Positions 29,033-40,327 are shown, numbered from the stretch's first letter. The stretch: DNA of 64,000 nt from Pseudomonas guariconensis (GCF_900102675.1 NZ_FMYX01000002.1:186001-250000); one strand, 5' to 3'. The notes: a model not told the origin generated them from the sequence alone. Made by a program: numbers and translations.

Positions 29033-30184
29033 ATGAGATCTGCTCTGCGCCACCTTGCCTGGGCGCTTCCCACCCTGGCCCTGCTGGCCGGTTGCAACGG
29101 CGGCGAGAATGCCAAACCCGAACCCCACGCCGTGGCGACCTACGCCCCGGCCACCTGGCAAGACCTGCCAAGCGTCAGCGACGACGACCTGTTGGCCGGT
29201 TTCCAGGCCTGGCGCAATGGATGCGAAAAGCTCAAGCGTGACCCGGTCTGGGCCGCTACCTGCGAGGCCGCGGCCCGCATGCCTGAAGACGCCGCCCAGA
29301 TCCGTGCCTTCCTACAGCAGAACCTGTCGGTCTACGGCCTGCGTTCAGCGCAGAACAACGCCCACGGCCTGATCACCGGTTACTACGAACCGGTTTACCC
29401 CGGAAGCCTCAGCCGTACCGAGACCGCCCACGTGCCGGTGTACGGTATTCCCGAAGACATGATCGTGGTCGACTTGGCCAGCATCTACCCGGAACTAAAA
29501 GGCAAACGCCTGCGCGGGCGCCTCGATGGCCGCGTGCTCAAGCCCTACGACACCGCTGAAGTGATCAACCGCGACGGCGTGAAAGCGCCGGTACTGGCCT
29601 GGCTGACCGATCCGATGGACCTGCAATTCCTGCAGATCCAGGGCTCCGGGCGCATTCAGCTAGAAGACGGACGCCAACTGCGCCTGGGCTACGCCGACCA
29701 GAACGGCCATCCCTACCGTCCCATCGGTCGCTGGCTGGTGGAGCAAGGCCAGTTGAAGAAAGAAGACGTGACCATGGGCAGCATTCACGCCTGGGCCCAG
29801 GCCAACCCGCAGCGGGTTCCCGAGCTGCTGGCAAGCAACCCCAGCTACGTATTCTTTGGCACCCGTCCAGACAGCAATGAAGGCCCGCGCGGCTCGTTGA
29901 ACGTGCCGTTGACCGCCGGTTACAGCGTCGCCATCGATCGCAAGGTGATCCCCCTGGGCAGCCTGCTGTGGCTGTCCACTACCCGTCCGGATGGTAGCCC
30001 GGTGGTGCGTCCGGTGGGCGCCCAGGACACCGGCGGCGCCATCACCGGCGAGGTCCGCGCAGACCTGTTCTGGGGAACTGGCCCGCAGGCCGGCGAACTG
30101 GCAGGGAACATGAAGCAGCCAGGGCAGATCTGGATGCTGTGGCCCAAGGGCGCGGCGCTGCCTGAGGTGCCGAAAGTCCCTTGA
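29033..30184 (+). CDS. mltA: Membrane-bound lytic murein transglycosylase A
   Basis: 383 aa from the ATG at 29033. It has a lipoprotein signal (LPTLALLAGCNGG). MltA-domain motifs are GLITGYYEPVYPGSL, FLQIQGSGRIQLEDG, YRPIGRWLV, and the 3D-type catalytic region VRPVGAQDTGGAITG, whose Asp is the predicted general acid. The enzyme cleaves the MurNAc-GlcNAc bond to anhydro-muropeptides at the outer membrane. It is monocistronic and ends at a REP pair. Confidence 0.96.
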   Translation: MRSALRHLAWALPTLALLAGCNGGENAKPEPHAVATYAPATWQDLPSVSDDDLLAGFQAWRNGCEKLKRDPVWAATCEAAARMPEDAAQIRAFLQQNLSVYGLRSAQNNAHGLITGYYEPVYPGSLSRTETAHVPVYGIPEDMIVVDLASIYPELKGKRLRGRLDGRVLKPYDTAEVINRDGVKAPVLAWLTDPMDLQFLQIQGSGRIQLEDGRQLRLGYADQNGHPYRPIGRWLVEQGQLKKEDVTMGSIHAWAQANPQRVPELLASNPSYVFFGTRPDSNEGPRGSLNVPLTAGYSVAIDRKVIPLGSLLWLSTTRPDGSPVVRPVGAQDTGGAITGEVRADLFWGTGPQAGELAGNMKQPGQIWMLWPKGAALPEVPKVP

Positions 30185-30198
30185 TCAGGGTTGGATGC

Positions 30199-30278
30199 TT
30201 CGCGGCGGAACCCGCTCCCACAAGCCTGCACAGACCTCAAGACCCACAGTGCCATGGGGGAGCGGGTTTAACCGCGAA
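30199..30278. repeat. REP inverted pair
   Basis: TTCGCGGCGGAACCCGCTCC from 30199 and GGGAGCGGGTTTAACCGCGA to 30278 face each other across a 32-bp spacer, between the convergent mltA and MAPEG genes. Confidence 0.85.
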
Positions 30279-30293
30279 GAGCGCGACACGCTT

Positions 30294-30680
30294 TCAGATG
30301 GAAACCACGAAAAACGCAATGATCAGCGCCAGCCCGGCAAACCACACCAGTGAACGCAGGATGGCCAGGTCGGCCAGGTAGCAGATGATGAAGAGTAGGC
30401 GACTGGTGATGTACAGCACCGCCAGTACATCCTGCGTCACCTGCTCCGCGTTACCGACGATATCGGCAACGAGCACCGCGGCAGCAAAAGCGGGAAAGGC
30501 CTCGAAGCCGTTCTGCTGGGCGGCATGGGCACGGCGTGGCAGGCCCGACAAGGTATCGAGGAAGGCGCGCGGATCGTGGTTTTCACGCAAGCCGAAACGG
30601 CCACTGCTCAGTTTCGCCGTCAACCCACACAGCGGCGGCAGGATCATGGCAATCAGGATGCACCACAGGGCAACGGTCAT
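30294..30680 (-). CDS. MAPEG-family membrane protein
   Basis: 128 aa with four hydrophobic segments (VALWCILIAMILPPLCGLTA; AFPAFAAAVLVADIVG; VLAVLYITSRLLFIICYLAD; WFAGLALIIAFFVVSI). The motifs RAHAAQQNGFEAFPAF and YITSRLLF are typical of bacterial MAPEG (COG3686) proteins. Eukaryotic relatives are glutathione transferases or peroxidases; the bacterial role is not known. It lies 30 nt after the EamA transporter on the same strand, so the two are likely co-transcribed. Confidence 0.88.
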   Translation of the reverse strand: MTVALWCILIAMILPPLCGLTAKLSSGRFGLRENHDPRAFLDTLSGLPRRAHAAQQNGFEAFPAFAAAVLVADIVGNAEQVTQDVLAVLYITSRLLFIICYLADLAILRSLVWFAGLALIIAFFVVSI

Positions 30681-30710
30681 GGAAAGGACTCCTTGTTCAA
30701 ATGATCGGTT

Positions 30711-31544
30711 TCAGAGCTTCATCACCAGCATGCCAGCCAGGACCAGCCCGCAAGCTAGGAGTCTTGGCCCGCCAAAAGGTTCTTTGAGGTAGCGCATGCC
30801 CAGCAGCACCACGAGGATCACGCTCAGCTCCCGCAATGCCGCCGCTTCGGCAACCGACCCCAGGTGCATGGCCCATAGCACCAGGGCATAGCTCAACAAC
30901 ACGCACAACCCCACCGCCAACCCCAGGCGCCACTGGGTGCGCCAGAACAACACGAACGGCGCCCGCCGCGCCACGCTTGCCAGCAACGGAAACGGCCAAG
31001 CACTGAGCAAGGTCAACCACACCAGGTAATCCAACGGCTTGCCCCAGATTTGCACGGCCCTGCCGTCGAACCAGGTGTAGCAACCGATGCACAGACCGAT
31101 CAGCGCGACCACTGGCAGCATCGACCACGGCAGCCGATCCCCGCCGCCGCCCTGCCAGAGCAGGCAGGCCATGCCGCACGGAATCAGCAGGATGCCAATG
31201 ATCTGCTTGTCGCTGAGCGATTCTCCGGCAAAGGCCAGCGTCAGCCCCAGCACCACCAAGGGCGACAGGCCGCGCATCAGAGGATAGACCAGCCCCAGAT
31301 CGCCAACCCGATACGCCTGGATCAACAAAAAGCGGTACAGCTGCTCGGCCAGCGCCGATGCGAGCAACCAAGGCCAGATGTGCGCCGGAGGAATGTCTAC
31401 GAACGCCACCGCCGCCACGGCGAAGGCGAGGGCTACCAGGTCCATGCTGGCAATCACCAGCAAACGCTCGCCACTGAATTTGATCAGGGTATTCCAAGTC
31501 GCGTGGAGCAGGGCCGCGACCAAAACCAGCGAAGTTGCCAACAC
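30711..31544 (-). CDS. EamA/DMT-family transporter
   Basis: 277 aa from a GTG start with AAGGA 9 nt upstream. It has ten predicted hydrophobic helices in two EamA repeats: LVLVAALLHATWNTLIKF opens the first, and LPVVALIGLCIGCYTWFDG opens the second. EAAALRELSVILVVLLGMRY followed by KEPFG is the usual last-loop pattern. It is a metabolite or drug transporter in the inner membrane; substrate unknown. It is divergent from the NhaP-type antiporter. Confidence 0.85.
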   Translation of the reverse strand: MLATSLVLVAALLHATWNTLIKFSGERLLVIASMDLVALAFAVAAVAFVDIPPAHIWPWLLASALAEQLYRFLLIQAYRVGDLGLVYPLMRGLSPLVVLGLTLAFAGESLSDKQIIGILLIPCGMACLLWQGGGGDRLPWSMLPVVALIGLCIGCYTWFDGRAVQIWGKPLDYLVWLTLLSAWPFPLLASVARRAPFVLFWRTQWRLGLAVGLCVLLSYALVLWAMHLGSVAEAAALRELSVILVVLLGMRYLKEPFGGPRLLACGLVLAGMLVMKL

Positions 31545-31758
31545 GGGAGGGTCCTTGCACAGAGTCCAGGCCCTCGTTGGCCTGATTGTCCGACACTATA
31601 TCGATTTCCAGCCCTAATGTAGGAATCAGCGCCCTGTCCGGCGGAACGAATCTTTCGGATCGGGTCATAAGGTGTGTCCCGAAACGCTCACCAGACCATC
31701 AAAGAACTGCCCGAGCATTTCGGGTAACGACTTGGAAGCCACTGTCACAGGATTTCGG

Positions 31759-32994
31759 ATGCTTGAACTTGTTGCCGCTTTTATCTGCCTGACCACCCTC
31801 CTCACCTACGTCAATTACCGCTTCATCGGCCTGCCGCCGGCCATCGGCGTGATGGTCACCGCCCTGCTGTTCTCCTTGATCCTGCAAGGCCTGAGCCTGA
31901 TCGGCTTCCCCGGCCTGGAAGCGCGCGTCGAGGGGCTGATGAACCAGATCGATTTCAACGACCTGTTGATGCACTGGATGCTGTCGTTCCTGCTGTTCGC
32001 CGGCGCGCTGCACGTCAACCTCGCCGATTTGCGCAGCTACCGCTGGCCGATCGGCCTGCTGGCCACCTTCGGAGTACTGATCGCCACGCTGGTCATCGGC
32101 TATCTGGCCCATTGGGTTTTCTCGATGTTCGGTTGGAACGTGCCGCTGATCTACTGCCTGCTGTTCGGCGCGCTGATCTCCCCCACCGACCCGATCGCCG
32201 TACTCGGCGCACTGCGTACCGCCAATGCCTCCAAGCCACTCAAGACTACGATCGTGGGCGAGTCGCTGTTCAATGACGGCACGGCGGTGGTGGTATTCAC
32301 CGTCCTGCTGGGCATCGTCCAGCTCGGCGAGGCGCCAAGCTTTGCCGACACCGCCTTGCTGTTCGCCCGAGAAGCCATTGGCGGGATCGCCTTTGGCGGT
32401 GTGATTGGTTACGCCACCTATCGCATGATCAAGAGCGTCGAGCAGTACCAGGTCGAGGTGATGCTGACCCTGGCATTGGTGATCGGCGGCTCGGCCATGT
32501 GCTACGAGCTGCATGTGTCGGCGCCGATCGCAATGGTGGTGGCCGGCCTGATCATCGGCAACCTGGGGCGTAACCTAGCGATGAACGACATGACCCGTCG
32601 CTACATGGACGGTTTCTGGGAATTGATCGACGACATGCTCAATGCCCTGCTGTTCGCCCTGATCGGCCTGGAATTGTTACTACTGCCGTTCAACTGGCTG
32701 CACCTGGCCGCCGGGAGCGTGCTGGCCGTGGCAGTGCTGCTGTCGCGCCTGCTGACCGTGGCGCCTGCGATCGTATTGCTGCGCCGCTGGCGCAGCGTGC
32801 CCAAGGGGACTGTCCGCGTACTGACCTGGGGAGGTTTGCGCGGCGGAGTGTCGGTGGCCCTGGCGCTGTCGCTGCCCGCTGGCGCCGAGCGTGACCTGCT
32901 GCTGTCGATCACCTACATCGTGGTGCTGTCTTCGATCCTGGTGCAGGGGTTGAGCATCGGGCGGGTGGTGCGCGGGGTTACTGCACAGCCTTGA
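31759..32994 (+). CDS. CPA1-family Na+/H+ antiporter (NhaP-type)
   Basis: 411 aa from the ATG at 31759; the longer frame adds a polar leader not typical of the family. It has about 12 hydrophobic helices. The ion-binding region reads LISPTDPIAVLGALRTANAS and GESLFNDGTAVVVFT, the Asp-containing CPA1 signature, and LTWGGLRGGVSVALALSLP follows near the C-terminus. It exchanges Na+ or K+ for protons across the inner membrane. No long cytosolic C-terminal domain is present. Monocistronic. Confidence 0.92.
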   Translation: MLELVAAFICLTTLLTYVNYRFIGLPPAIGVMVTALLFSLILQGLSLIGFPGLEARVEGLMNQIDFNDLLMHWMLSFLLFAGALHVNLADLRSYRWPIGLLATFGVLIATLVIGYLAHWVFSMFGWNVPLIYCLLFGALISPTDPIAVLGALRTANASKPLKTTIVGESLFNDGTAVVVFTVLLGIVQLGEAPSFADTALLFAREAIGGIAFGGVIGYATYRMIKSVEQYQVEVMLTLALVIGGSAMCYELHVSAPIAMVVAGLIIGNLGRNLAMNDMTRRYMDGFWELIDDMLNALLFALIGLELLLLPFNWLHLAAGSVLAVAVLLSRLLTVAPAIVLLRRWRSVPKGTVRVLTWGGLRGGVSVALALSLPAGAERDLLLSITYIVVLSSILVQGLSIGRVVRGVTAQP

Positions 32995-33026
32995 GGCTTT
33001 TGGGGCTGCTTTCGCGGCCCCCGATG

Positions 33027-33428
33027 TCATTCCACCGCGGTATCGGGGAACTGGTCCTGGATGTACTTGATCTCGGTTCGCCCATGGGGGGCCGGCAGGC
33101 CGTCCTCGCCCAGGTTGACGAAGACCATCTTGTCGACGGTCAGGATGCTTTTACGGGTGATCTTGTTGCGCACTTCACACTTGAGAGTGATGGACGTACG
33201 GCCGAACTCGGTGGCGGTAATGCCCAGCTCGATGATGTCGCCCTGACGCGAGGCACTGACAAAGTTGATTTCCGACATGTACTTGGTGACCACGCGCTGG
33301 TTGCCCAACTGGACGATGGCGTAGATCGCCGCCTCTTCGTCGATCCAGCGCAGCAAGCTGCCACCGAACAGGGTGCCGTTGGGATTGAGGTCTTCGGGTT
33401 TTACCCATTTGCGGGTGTGGAAATTCAT
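33027..33428 (-). CDS. Acyl-CoA thioesterase, hotdog fold
   Basis: 133 aa with AGGAG upstream of the ATG. The pattern LNPNGTLFGGSLLRWIDEEA with the catalytic Asp is the acyl-CoA hydrolase (YciA-like) hotdog signature; VVTKYMSEINFVSASRQGDI and ELGITATEFGRTSITL follow. It hydrolyses acyl-CoA esters in the cytosol; chain preference is not readable. It is divergent from the riboswitch-ahcY unit. Confidence 0.88.
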   Translation of the reverse strand: MNFHTRKWVKPEDLNPNGTLFGGSLLRWIDEEAAIYAIVQLGNQRVVTKYMSEINFVSASRQGDIIELGITATEFGRTSITLKCEVRNKITRKSILTVDKMVFVNLGEDGLPAPHGRTEIKYIQDQFPDTAVE

Positions 33429-33466
33429 CGGTACTCCTGACCTGCTTGGCTAACGTAGGGTAATGA

Positions 33467-35134
<1,668 letters not shown>

Positions 35135-35188
35135 GCGGCAAGCTTCAAGCGGCAAGCAGCGGCAGAGCGCGCCGATGCCGCTTGAAGC
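35135..35188. repeat. Dispersed GCTTCAAGCGGC-type inverted repeat
   Basis: GCTTCAAGCGGC (35142-35153) and GCCGCTTGAAGC (35177-35188) are a perfect 12-bp inverted pair starting just after the ahcY stop. Related blocks (TTGCAGCTTGCCGC) recur at 35250-35263. It belongs to the same repeat family as 46739, 56048, 57262 and 58281. Confidence 0.75.
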
Positions 35189-35215
35189 CCAGGCTAAGGA
35201 ATCTTGAACGATGCC

Positions 35216-35247
35216 AAGCCAGATCGGCCATCACCGATCTGGCTTTT
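35216..35247 (+). terminator. Rho-independent terminator of ahcY
   Basis: AAGCCAGATCGG (35216-35227), loop CCATCA, CCGATCTGGCTT (35234-35245), then TT. It is a 12-bp perfect stem with a T-run, between ahcY and metF. Confidence 0.93.
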
Positions 35248-35291
35248 ACTTGCAGCTTGCCGCGTGAGGCGGGCTGCACGAGGAACGAGTG

Positions 35292-36137
35292 ATGTCACAA
35301 GAACGCCGCTACAGTTTCGAGTTTTTCCCCACCAAGACCGATGCCGGCCATGAAAAGCTGATGGCGGTCGCTCGCCAGCTGGCGGGCTACAACCCCGATT
35401 TCTTCTCCTGCACCTACGGTGCCGGTGGTTCCACCCGCGATCGCACCCTGAACACGGTGCTGCAGCTGGAAAGCGAAGTGAAGATTCCTGCCGCGCCACA
35501 CTTGTCTTGCGTCGGTGACAGCAAGGAAGAGCTGCGCGCCCTGATCGCCCAGTACAAGGCAGCAGGCATCAAGCGCATCGTTGCCCTGCGCGGCGACCTC
35601 CCGTCTGGCATGGGCATGGCCTATGGCGAGCTGCGCTATGCCAGCGACCTGGTCGAGTTCATCCGCCAGGAAAGCGGCGATCACTTCCATCTGGAAGTCG
35701 CGGCCTACCCGGAGATGCACCCTCAGGCGCGCAATTTCGAGTCCGATCTCACCAACTTCGTGCACAAGGTCAAGGCCGGTGCAAACAGCGCCATCACCCA
35801 GTACTTCTTCAATGCCGAGAGCTACTTCTATTTCGTAGAGCGCGTGCAGAAGATGGGTGTGGACATCCCGGTCGTGCCCGGCATCATGCCGATCACCAAC
35901 TACAGCAAGCTGGCGCGCTTCTCCGACGCCTGCGGTGCTGAGATCCCCCGCTGGATTCGTAAGCAGCTGGAAGCCTATGGCGACGACACCGCCAGCATCC
36001 AGGCGTTCGGCGAAGAGGTGATCACCCGCATGTGCGAGCAGTTGCTCCAAGGCGGCGCACCGGGCCTGCACTTCTACACGTTGAACCAGGCCGAGCCGAG
36101 CCTGGCGATCTGGAACAACCTGAAGCTGCCGCGCTGA
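35292..36137 (+). CDS. metF: 5,10-methylenetetrahydrofolate reductase
   Basis: 281 aa from the ATG at 35292, with AGGAACG 6-8 nt upstream; the preceding GTG would add one residue. It is a flavoprotein that makes 5-methyl-THF, the methyl donor for homocysteine to methionine. RYSFEFFPTKTDAGHEKLMA, SCTYGAGGSTRDRT, RIVALRGDLPSGMG and the C-terminal GLHFYTLNQAE are family signatures. It follows ahcY, so homocysteine release and remethylation genes are adjacent, although a terminator lies between. Confidence 0.97.
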   Translation: MSQERRYSFEFFPTKTDAGHEKLMAVARQLAGYNPDFFSCTYGAGGSTRDRTLNTVLQLESEVKIPAAPHLSCVGDSKEELRALIAQYKAAGIKRIVALRGDLPSGMGMAYGELRYASDLVEFIRQESGDHFHLEVAAYPEMHPQARNFESDLTNFVHKVKAGANSAITQYFFNAESYFYFVERVQKMGVDIPVVPGIMPITNYSKLARFSDACGAEIPRWIRKQLEAYGDDTASIQAFGEEVITRMCEQLLQGGAPGLHFYTLNQAEPSLAIWNNLKLPR

Positions 36138-36144
36138 CATATTT

Positions 36145-36222
36145 CGCTAACAGGTCCTTAAGGCAGCTTTAAGGCTTAGGTATTAGGCTAAAACCTTTCA
36201 TCCAGCCTTAGACCTGTTAGCG
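36145..36222. other. Long bulged inverted repeat downstream of metF
   Basis: CGCTAACAGGTC (36145-36156) pairs perfectly with GACCTGTTAGCG (36211-36222). After a 2-nt bulge the stem continues with TAAGGC (36159-36164) against GCCTTA (36205-36210), 18 bp in all, closing a 40-nt AT-rich loop that contains TAAGGCT (36170-36176). No T-run follows. The element ends 8 nt before the next start codon. It may be a transcript-end structure for metF or a leader element for the next gene. Confidence 0.6.
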
Positions 36223-36230
36223 AGCCGCCC

Positions 36231-37307
36231 ATGCAGCCTTTGCCTTCCTCGGCACCTCAGCTCATCTATCTAGCGTTCGGTGCAAAGACCTACCATCAGG
36301 AAGCTTGCTTCAGCATCATCAGCGCCCTCGCCCAGCTGAAAGAGTCCGGCAGCCAAGCCCTGGACATCCAGGTCCATACCGACGACCCCGCGCCCTACGC
36401 GAAACTCCCGGTCACCGTTCACCTTATCTGCGATGCCACGCGCGCGGCCTGGGCCCAACCCCATGGCTACCATTTTCGCAGCAAGCATGTTCTGTTACGC
36501 CAGGCCCTCGAGCAGCATTCCCAGGCGGTGCTGATCGACACCGACACGTTCTTCCGCCAATCGCCGATGGAACTGCTGCGTCGCGTCAAGCCCGGCCATC
36601 TGCTGTGCAACGCCATCTGCGCACGCTATGGCGAAAACCCGAACACCGACCTGTACCAAGGCCTGCGCAACATCCTGCACGCGCGCGGCCTGGCGGATGA
36701 CCACATGAACCTGGTCAACTCCGGCGTCATCGGCCTTGCGGCAGAGGATTCAGGAGCACTCGACCAATCGATCGCGCTGATGGACGAGTTCCACCCCATC
36801 GTCCCCAACGCCTATACCCTCGAAGAGTTCTGTCTGGCCGTGGCGGCCTATCGCACGCTGACGCTGACCGACTGCACCGACGTCATCCACCACTACTGGA
36901 GCCGCAAGGACCTGTTCCGCGCCAAGATCCAGGCCTGGTTGCACAAGCACGGGGATGACCCTCTGGGCGAGGCCGCCCTGGCCGACGTAGCCCTGGTCAA
37001 CGACCGCCTGCCAAAACCGCCCACCTTGCATCGCCTGGGATACAAGGCCCTGAGCCTGACACTGCCCCGCCACCAACGCCAATTTGCTCGGGAGTTGCTG
37101 TACGGCTGCTACCCCTATGCCAACGAATTCGATCGGGCCTGTACCTTCGCCTGGTGGGACAAGGCACTGGAAAATCTTCAGCAACGCCAAGGGCGCCTGA
37201 ACAGCGAACAACTGCACCAATTGTTGCACCACCCTGGCTTACGTCTGTCTTTGGGGAGCAAGTATCAGGACGTGCGGGATCATCTGCTCAAGCCTGACAA
37301 AGGCTGA
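36231..37307 (+). CDS. Glycosyltransferase-like protein (GT-A fold, DxD motif)
   Basis: 358 aa. The N-terminus (LIYLAFGAKTYHQEACFSII) looks like a sugar-nucleotide transferase strand-helix unit, and AVLIDTDTFFRQSP carries a DTD motif at residues 103-105, the metal/nucleotide site of GT-A enzymes such as GT8. LVNSGVIGL at about 163 matches the GT8-type 'NSGV' step. There is no signal peptide or membrane segment. The sugar and acceptor are unknown, and no polysaccharide genes adjoin it. The call rests on motifs only. Confidence 0.6.
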   Translation: MQPLPSSAPQLIYLAFGAKTYHQEACFSIISALAQLKESGSQALDIQVHTDDPAPYAKLPVTVHLICDATRAAWAQPHGYHFRSKHVLLRQALEQHSQAVLIDTDTFFRQSPMELLRRVKPGHLLCNAICARYGENPNTDLYQGLRNILHARGLADDHMNLVNSGVIGLAAEDSGALDQSIALMDEFHPIVPNAYTLEEFCLAVAAYRTLTLTDCTDVIHHYWSRKDLFRAKIQAWLHKHGDDPLGEAALADVALVNDRLPKPPTLHRLGYKALSLTLPRHQRQFARELLYGCYPYANEFDRACTFAWWDKALENLQQRQGRLNSEQLHQLLHHPGLRLSLGSKYQDVRDHLLKPDKG

Positions 37308-37355
37308 CGACAGGCTTCACTGGCCTCGGACACACATTGGACGTACGCTGCCGCC

Positions 37356-38144
37356 ATGCCTGACTTAACCCCCCTTCTTTGCGCCCTGCTGCTCGTCTGC
37401 CTGAGCCCGTTTGCCAAGGCGGAGCGCCTGCGCTTGGTTAGCGATGACTGGGCGCCCTATATCTACTGGCACGAAGGCCAGCCCAAAGGCATCGACTACG
37501 AAGTCGCCAACGAAGTGCTCAAGCGACTCGGCATCGATGTCGACTGGCAACTGCTGCCCTGGAAACGCTGTCTCGCCATGGTGGAGCAAGGTGCGGCCGA
37601 CGGTGTGCTGGACATCTTCCAGGTCGATTCGCGCAAACCGTTCATGGTCTACCCGGACGAGGCACTCTCGGAGGTTGAGTTCGTGCTGTTCCAGGCCGAC
37701 GCCAGGCCTCACGCCATCGAACGCCTGAAAGACCTTGCGGGCCTTACCGTAGGGACCTCGCCGGGCTACACCTACAGCCGGGCGTTCAGCGAGTCCTTCC
37801 TGTTTCGTCGAGAGCCGGCGCCCACCCATGAGGCGAATTTCGGCAAGTTGATGCTCGGGCGCATCGATCTACTGGTGACAGACCGCCGTGCGGGGCGCCT
37901 GTTGCGGCGGCAATTGGGGCTCGAGGGACAGGTTCAGGAGCTACCCTTGGTAATCAGCCGACACCCTCAATACCTGGGACTTGCGAACAAACCCGGAAGG
38001 GAACGCTTGGCACAGGCGTTCGCCGACGAGCTGCGACGCTTCAAGCAAGACCCTGCGTATGCGGCCATCAATGCCCGTTACGACAGCGACCTCGGCAATA
38101 TTCCTGACGCCGTTGAGCAGCACGAACACAGCAGAGCGCGATAG
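37356..38144 (+). CDS. Periplasmic solute-binding protein, amino-acid type (SBP_bac_3)
   Basis: 262 aa. A signal peptide ([20 protein letters not shown]) precedes [40 protein letters not shown], and a late domain with [15 protein letters not shown]. It is an orphan, like the protein at 14501, with the same opening LRLV-D-W-P pattern; the two are distant paralogues. No permease or ATPase gene adjoins. The stop codon overlaps the start of the rhlE promoter region. Confidence 0.82.
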   Translation: MPDLTPLLCALLLVCLSPFAKAERLRLVSDDWAPYIYWHEGQPKGIDYEVANEVLKRLGIDVDWQLLPWKRCLAMVEQGAADGVLDIFQVDSRKPFMVYPDEALSEVEFVLFQADARPHAIERLKDLAGLTVGTSPGYTYSRAFSESFLFRREPAPTHEANFGKLMLGRIDLLVTDRRAGRLLRRQLGLEGQVQELPLVISRHPQYLGLANKPGRERLAQAFADELRRFKQDPAYAAINARYDSDLGNIPDAVEQHEHSRAR

Positions 38145-38147
38145 CTC

Positions 38148-38156
38148 TGTTATACT
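38148..38156 (+). promoter_or_regulatory. Candidate rhlE promoter (extended -10)
   Basis: TGTTATACT gives an extended -10 (TG-N-TATACT, box at 38151-38156) without a good -35. It would yield a GC-rich leader of about 200 nt before the rhlE ATG; this gap holds no other gene. Confidence 0.45.
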
Positions 38157-38361
38157 CGGGCCTTCCCGCCCGGCTCACGCCCGGACGCTCGGCCTCGCAA
38201 CAGGCATCTCGACCCGTCGGCAACGCACCCAGTGCCGCCCGCCGCCTCCCGGATGCGCAGTGAATGCCCAGCTGGACCGGACGCGATCGCATCTCGCCGA
38301 TGCCCGTCGCGCCAGGCAGATCATCCCATCGGGCCCAGCCCCCACGAGAACAGGATTGCCC

Positions 38362-40263
38362 ATGTCCTTTGCTTCCCTCGGTCTCTCCGAGGCTCTTGTC
38401 CGCGCTATCGAGGCTGCGGGCTATACCCAGCCCACTCCGGTGCAACAGCGGGCCATTCCCGCCGTGTTGCAAGGTCGCGACCTGATGGTCGCTGCCCAGA
38501 CAGGTACTGGTAAAACCGGCGGTTTTGCACTGCCGATCCTCGAGCGTCTGTTTCCCGGTGGCCACCCTGACAAGTCCCAGCGCCACGGCCCGCGTCAGCC
38601 TCGCGTACTGGTGCTGACCCCGACCCGCGAGCTGGCAGCTCAGGTACACGACAGCTTCAAGGTTTATGCCCGTGATCTGAACCTGATCAGCGCCTGCATC
38701 TTTGGCGGCGTCGGCATGAATCCGCAGATCCAGGCCATGGCCAAGGGCGTCGATGTCCTGGTCGCCTGCCCGGGCCGCCTGCTCGATCTGGCCGGCCAAG
38801 GCAGCGTGGACCTGTCCCATGTGGAAATCCTGGTGCTCGACGAAGCCGACCGCATGCTCGACATGGGCTTCATCCATGACGTCAAGAAAGTCCTTTCCCG
38901 CCTGCCGGCCAAACGTCAGAACCTGCTGTTCTCGGCGACCTTCTCCAAGGACATCACTGACCTTGCCGACAAGCTGCTGCACAACCCCGAGCGCATCGAA
39001 GTCACGCCGCCGAACACCACGGTCGAGCGTATCGAGCAACGTGTCTATCGCCTGCCGGCTAGCCACAAGCGTGCCCTGCTGGCCCACCTGATCACCCTCG
39101 GCGCCTGGGAGCAGGTGCTGGTATTCACCCGTACCAAGCATGGCGCCAACCGCCTGGCCGAGTACCTGGAAAAGCACGGCCTGAGCGCTGCCGCGATTCA
39201 CGGCAACAAGAGCCAGAACGCCCGCACCAAGGCCCTGGCCGACTTCAAGGCCAACACCGTGCGCGTGCTGGTCGCCACCGATATCGCCGCCCGCGGCCTG
39301 GATATCGACCAACTGCCTCACGTGGTCAACTTCGAGCTGCCTAATGTCGAGGAAGACTACGTCCACCGCATCGGCCGTACCGGTCGAGCGGGCCGTTCGG
39401 GCGAAGCCATCTCCATGGTCGCGCCGGATGAAGAAAAACTGCTCAAGAGCATCGAGCGGGTCACCAAGCAGAAGATCCCGGACGGCGACCTGATGGGCTT
39501 CGACCCAAGCCAGGTGGAAGCCGAGAAGCCGGAAGTGCGCGAACGTCCGCAGAACAACGGTCGTGGTGGCCGCAATCAGCAGCGCGCCGAAGGCAGCAAG
39601 GACGGCAGCGGCGGTCGCAAGGACAAAGGCAAGGATAAAGGCAAGGCCAAGCAGCACGCCTCCGAGAAGCCAGCCGAGCAGGAAAAGTCCGGCGAGAAAT
39701 CCCAGCAACAGCGCAAGCCGCGCAACAAGAAACCCCGCCAGCAGCAAGCGGCCCAAGGCCAGAGCGGCATGCCGTCGGTTCCGGTGGACCGTGATCCAGA
39801 AGAATTCCTGGACGACGACATCGACAACTTCGGCAACCGCGCCGACTACGTCAGCCCCTACCAAAACGCCAAGAACCAAGGCCGTAACCGTCGTCCAGGC
39901 GGCGGCCAGGGTCAAGGCCAAGGGCAGGGCCAACGCAACGGCAGCGGCCAGCCACGCAACAATGGCGGCGGCCAGCGCAAAGGCCAAGGTCAGAGCCAGG
40001 GGCAAGGTTCCGGCGAGAAACGCACCCGCAACAACAACGGCGGTGCACGCCGCGACAATAATGGCGGCGGCCGCAACCGCTCCTCGAGCCGTGACGACTT
40101 CTCCCGCCAAGAGCCAGCCGTTCGCAGCCCGCGTGAAACCCATCAGCCGGTGATCATCCGCAAGGAGTCCAAGCTCGATCGCTATCCGACACCGGAGCAA
40201 CTCGATGACTTGCCGAGCCGCCCACGCGGTGAGCGTCCTGCTTTGCTGACCCGCAAGGGCTGA
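38362..40263 (+). CDS. rhlE: ATP-dependent RNA helicase RhlE
   Basis: 633 aa from the ATG at 38362. The helicase core spans residues 1-380: [21 protein letters not shown] motif [71 protein letters not shown] and [13 protein letters not shown]. The last 230 residues are low-complexity, Lys/Arg/Gly/Gln/Asn-rich ([20 protein letters not shown]), an unstructured basic RNA-binding tail. It functions in RNA remodelling and decay. Frames starting at 37981 cross the previous gene and are not used. Confidence 0.95.
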   Translation: MSFASLGLSEALVRAIEAAGYTQPTPVQQRAIPAVLQGRDLMVAAQTGTGKTGGFALPILERLFPGGHPDKSQRHGPRQPRVLVLTPTRELAAQVHDSFKVYARDLNLISACIFGGVGMNPQIQAMAKGVDVLVACPGRLLDLAGQGSVDLSHVEILVLDEADRMLDMGFIHDVKKVLSRLPAKRQNLLFSATFSKDITDLADKLLHNPERIEVTPPNTTVERIEQRVYRLPASHKRALLAHLITLGAWEQVLVFTRTKHGANRLAEYLEKHGLSAAAIHGNKSQNARTKALADFKANTVRVLVATDIAARGLDIDQLPHVVNFELPNVEEDYVHRIGRTGRAGRSGEAISMVAPDEEKLLKSIERVTKQKIPDGDLMGFDPSQVEAEKPEVRERPQNNGRGGRNQQRAEGSKDGSGGRKDKGKDKGKAKQHASEKPAEQEKSGEKSQQQRKPRNKKPRQQQAAQGQSGMPSVPVDRDPEEFLDDDIDNFGNRADYVSPYQNAKNQGRNRRPGGGQGQGQGQGQRNGSGQPRNNGGGQRKGQGQSQGQGSGEKRTRNNNGGARRDNNGGGRNRSSSRDDFSRQEPAVRSPRETHQPVIIRKESKLDRYPTPEQLDDLPSRPRGERPALLTRKG

Positions 40264-40280
40264 GCCAGCACTCGCGCAAA

Positions 40281-40312
40281 CGAAAACGCCGCCCAATGGG
40301 CGGCGTTTTTCG
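40281..40312 (+). terminator. Rho-independent terminator of rhlE
   Basis: GAAAACGCCGCCC, loop AAT, GGGCGGCGTTTTTC. It has a GC stem with flanking A/T runs and may also serve the convergent yceI gene ending at 40328. Confidence 0.93.
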
Positions 40313-40327
40313 TCAGGACAAAGCGAA

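Noticed and set aside
39550..40100. Repetitive DNA in the rhlE 3' part as a CRISPR-like or tandem array
   Set aside because: Repeats are short, codon-phased and translate to a Gly/Gln/Asn-rich tail; no regular spacer structure.
38068..40296. Long open frame antisense to rhlE
   Set aside because: It arises from the repetitive Gly/Gln/Lys codons of the RhlE tail read in reverse; it has no recognisable domain or ribosome-binding site.
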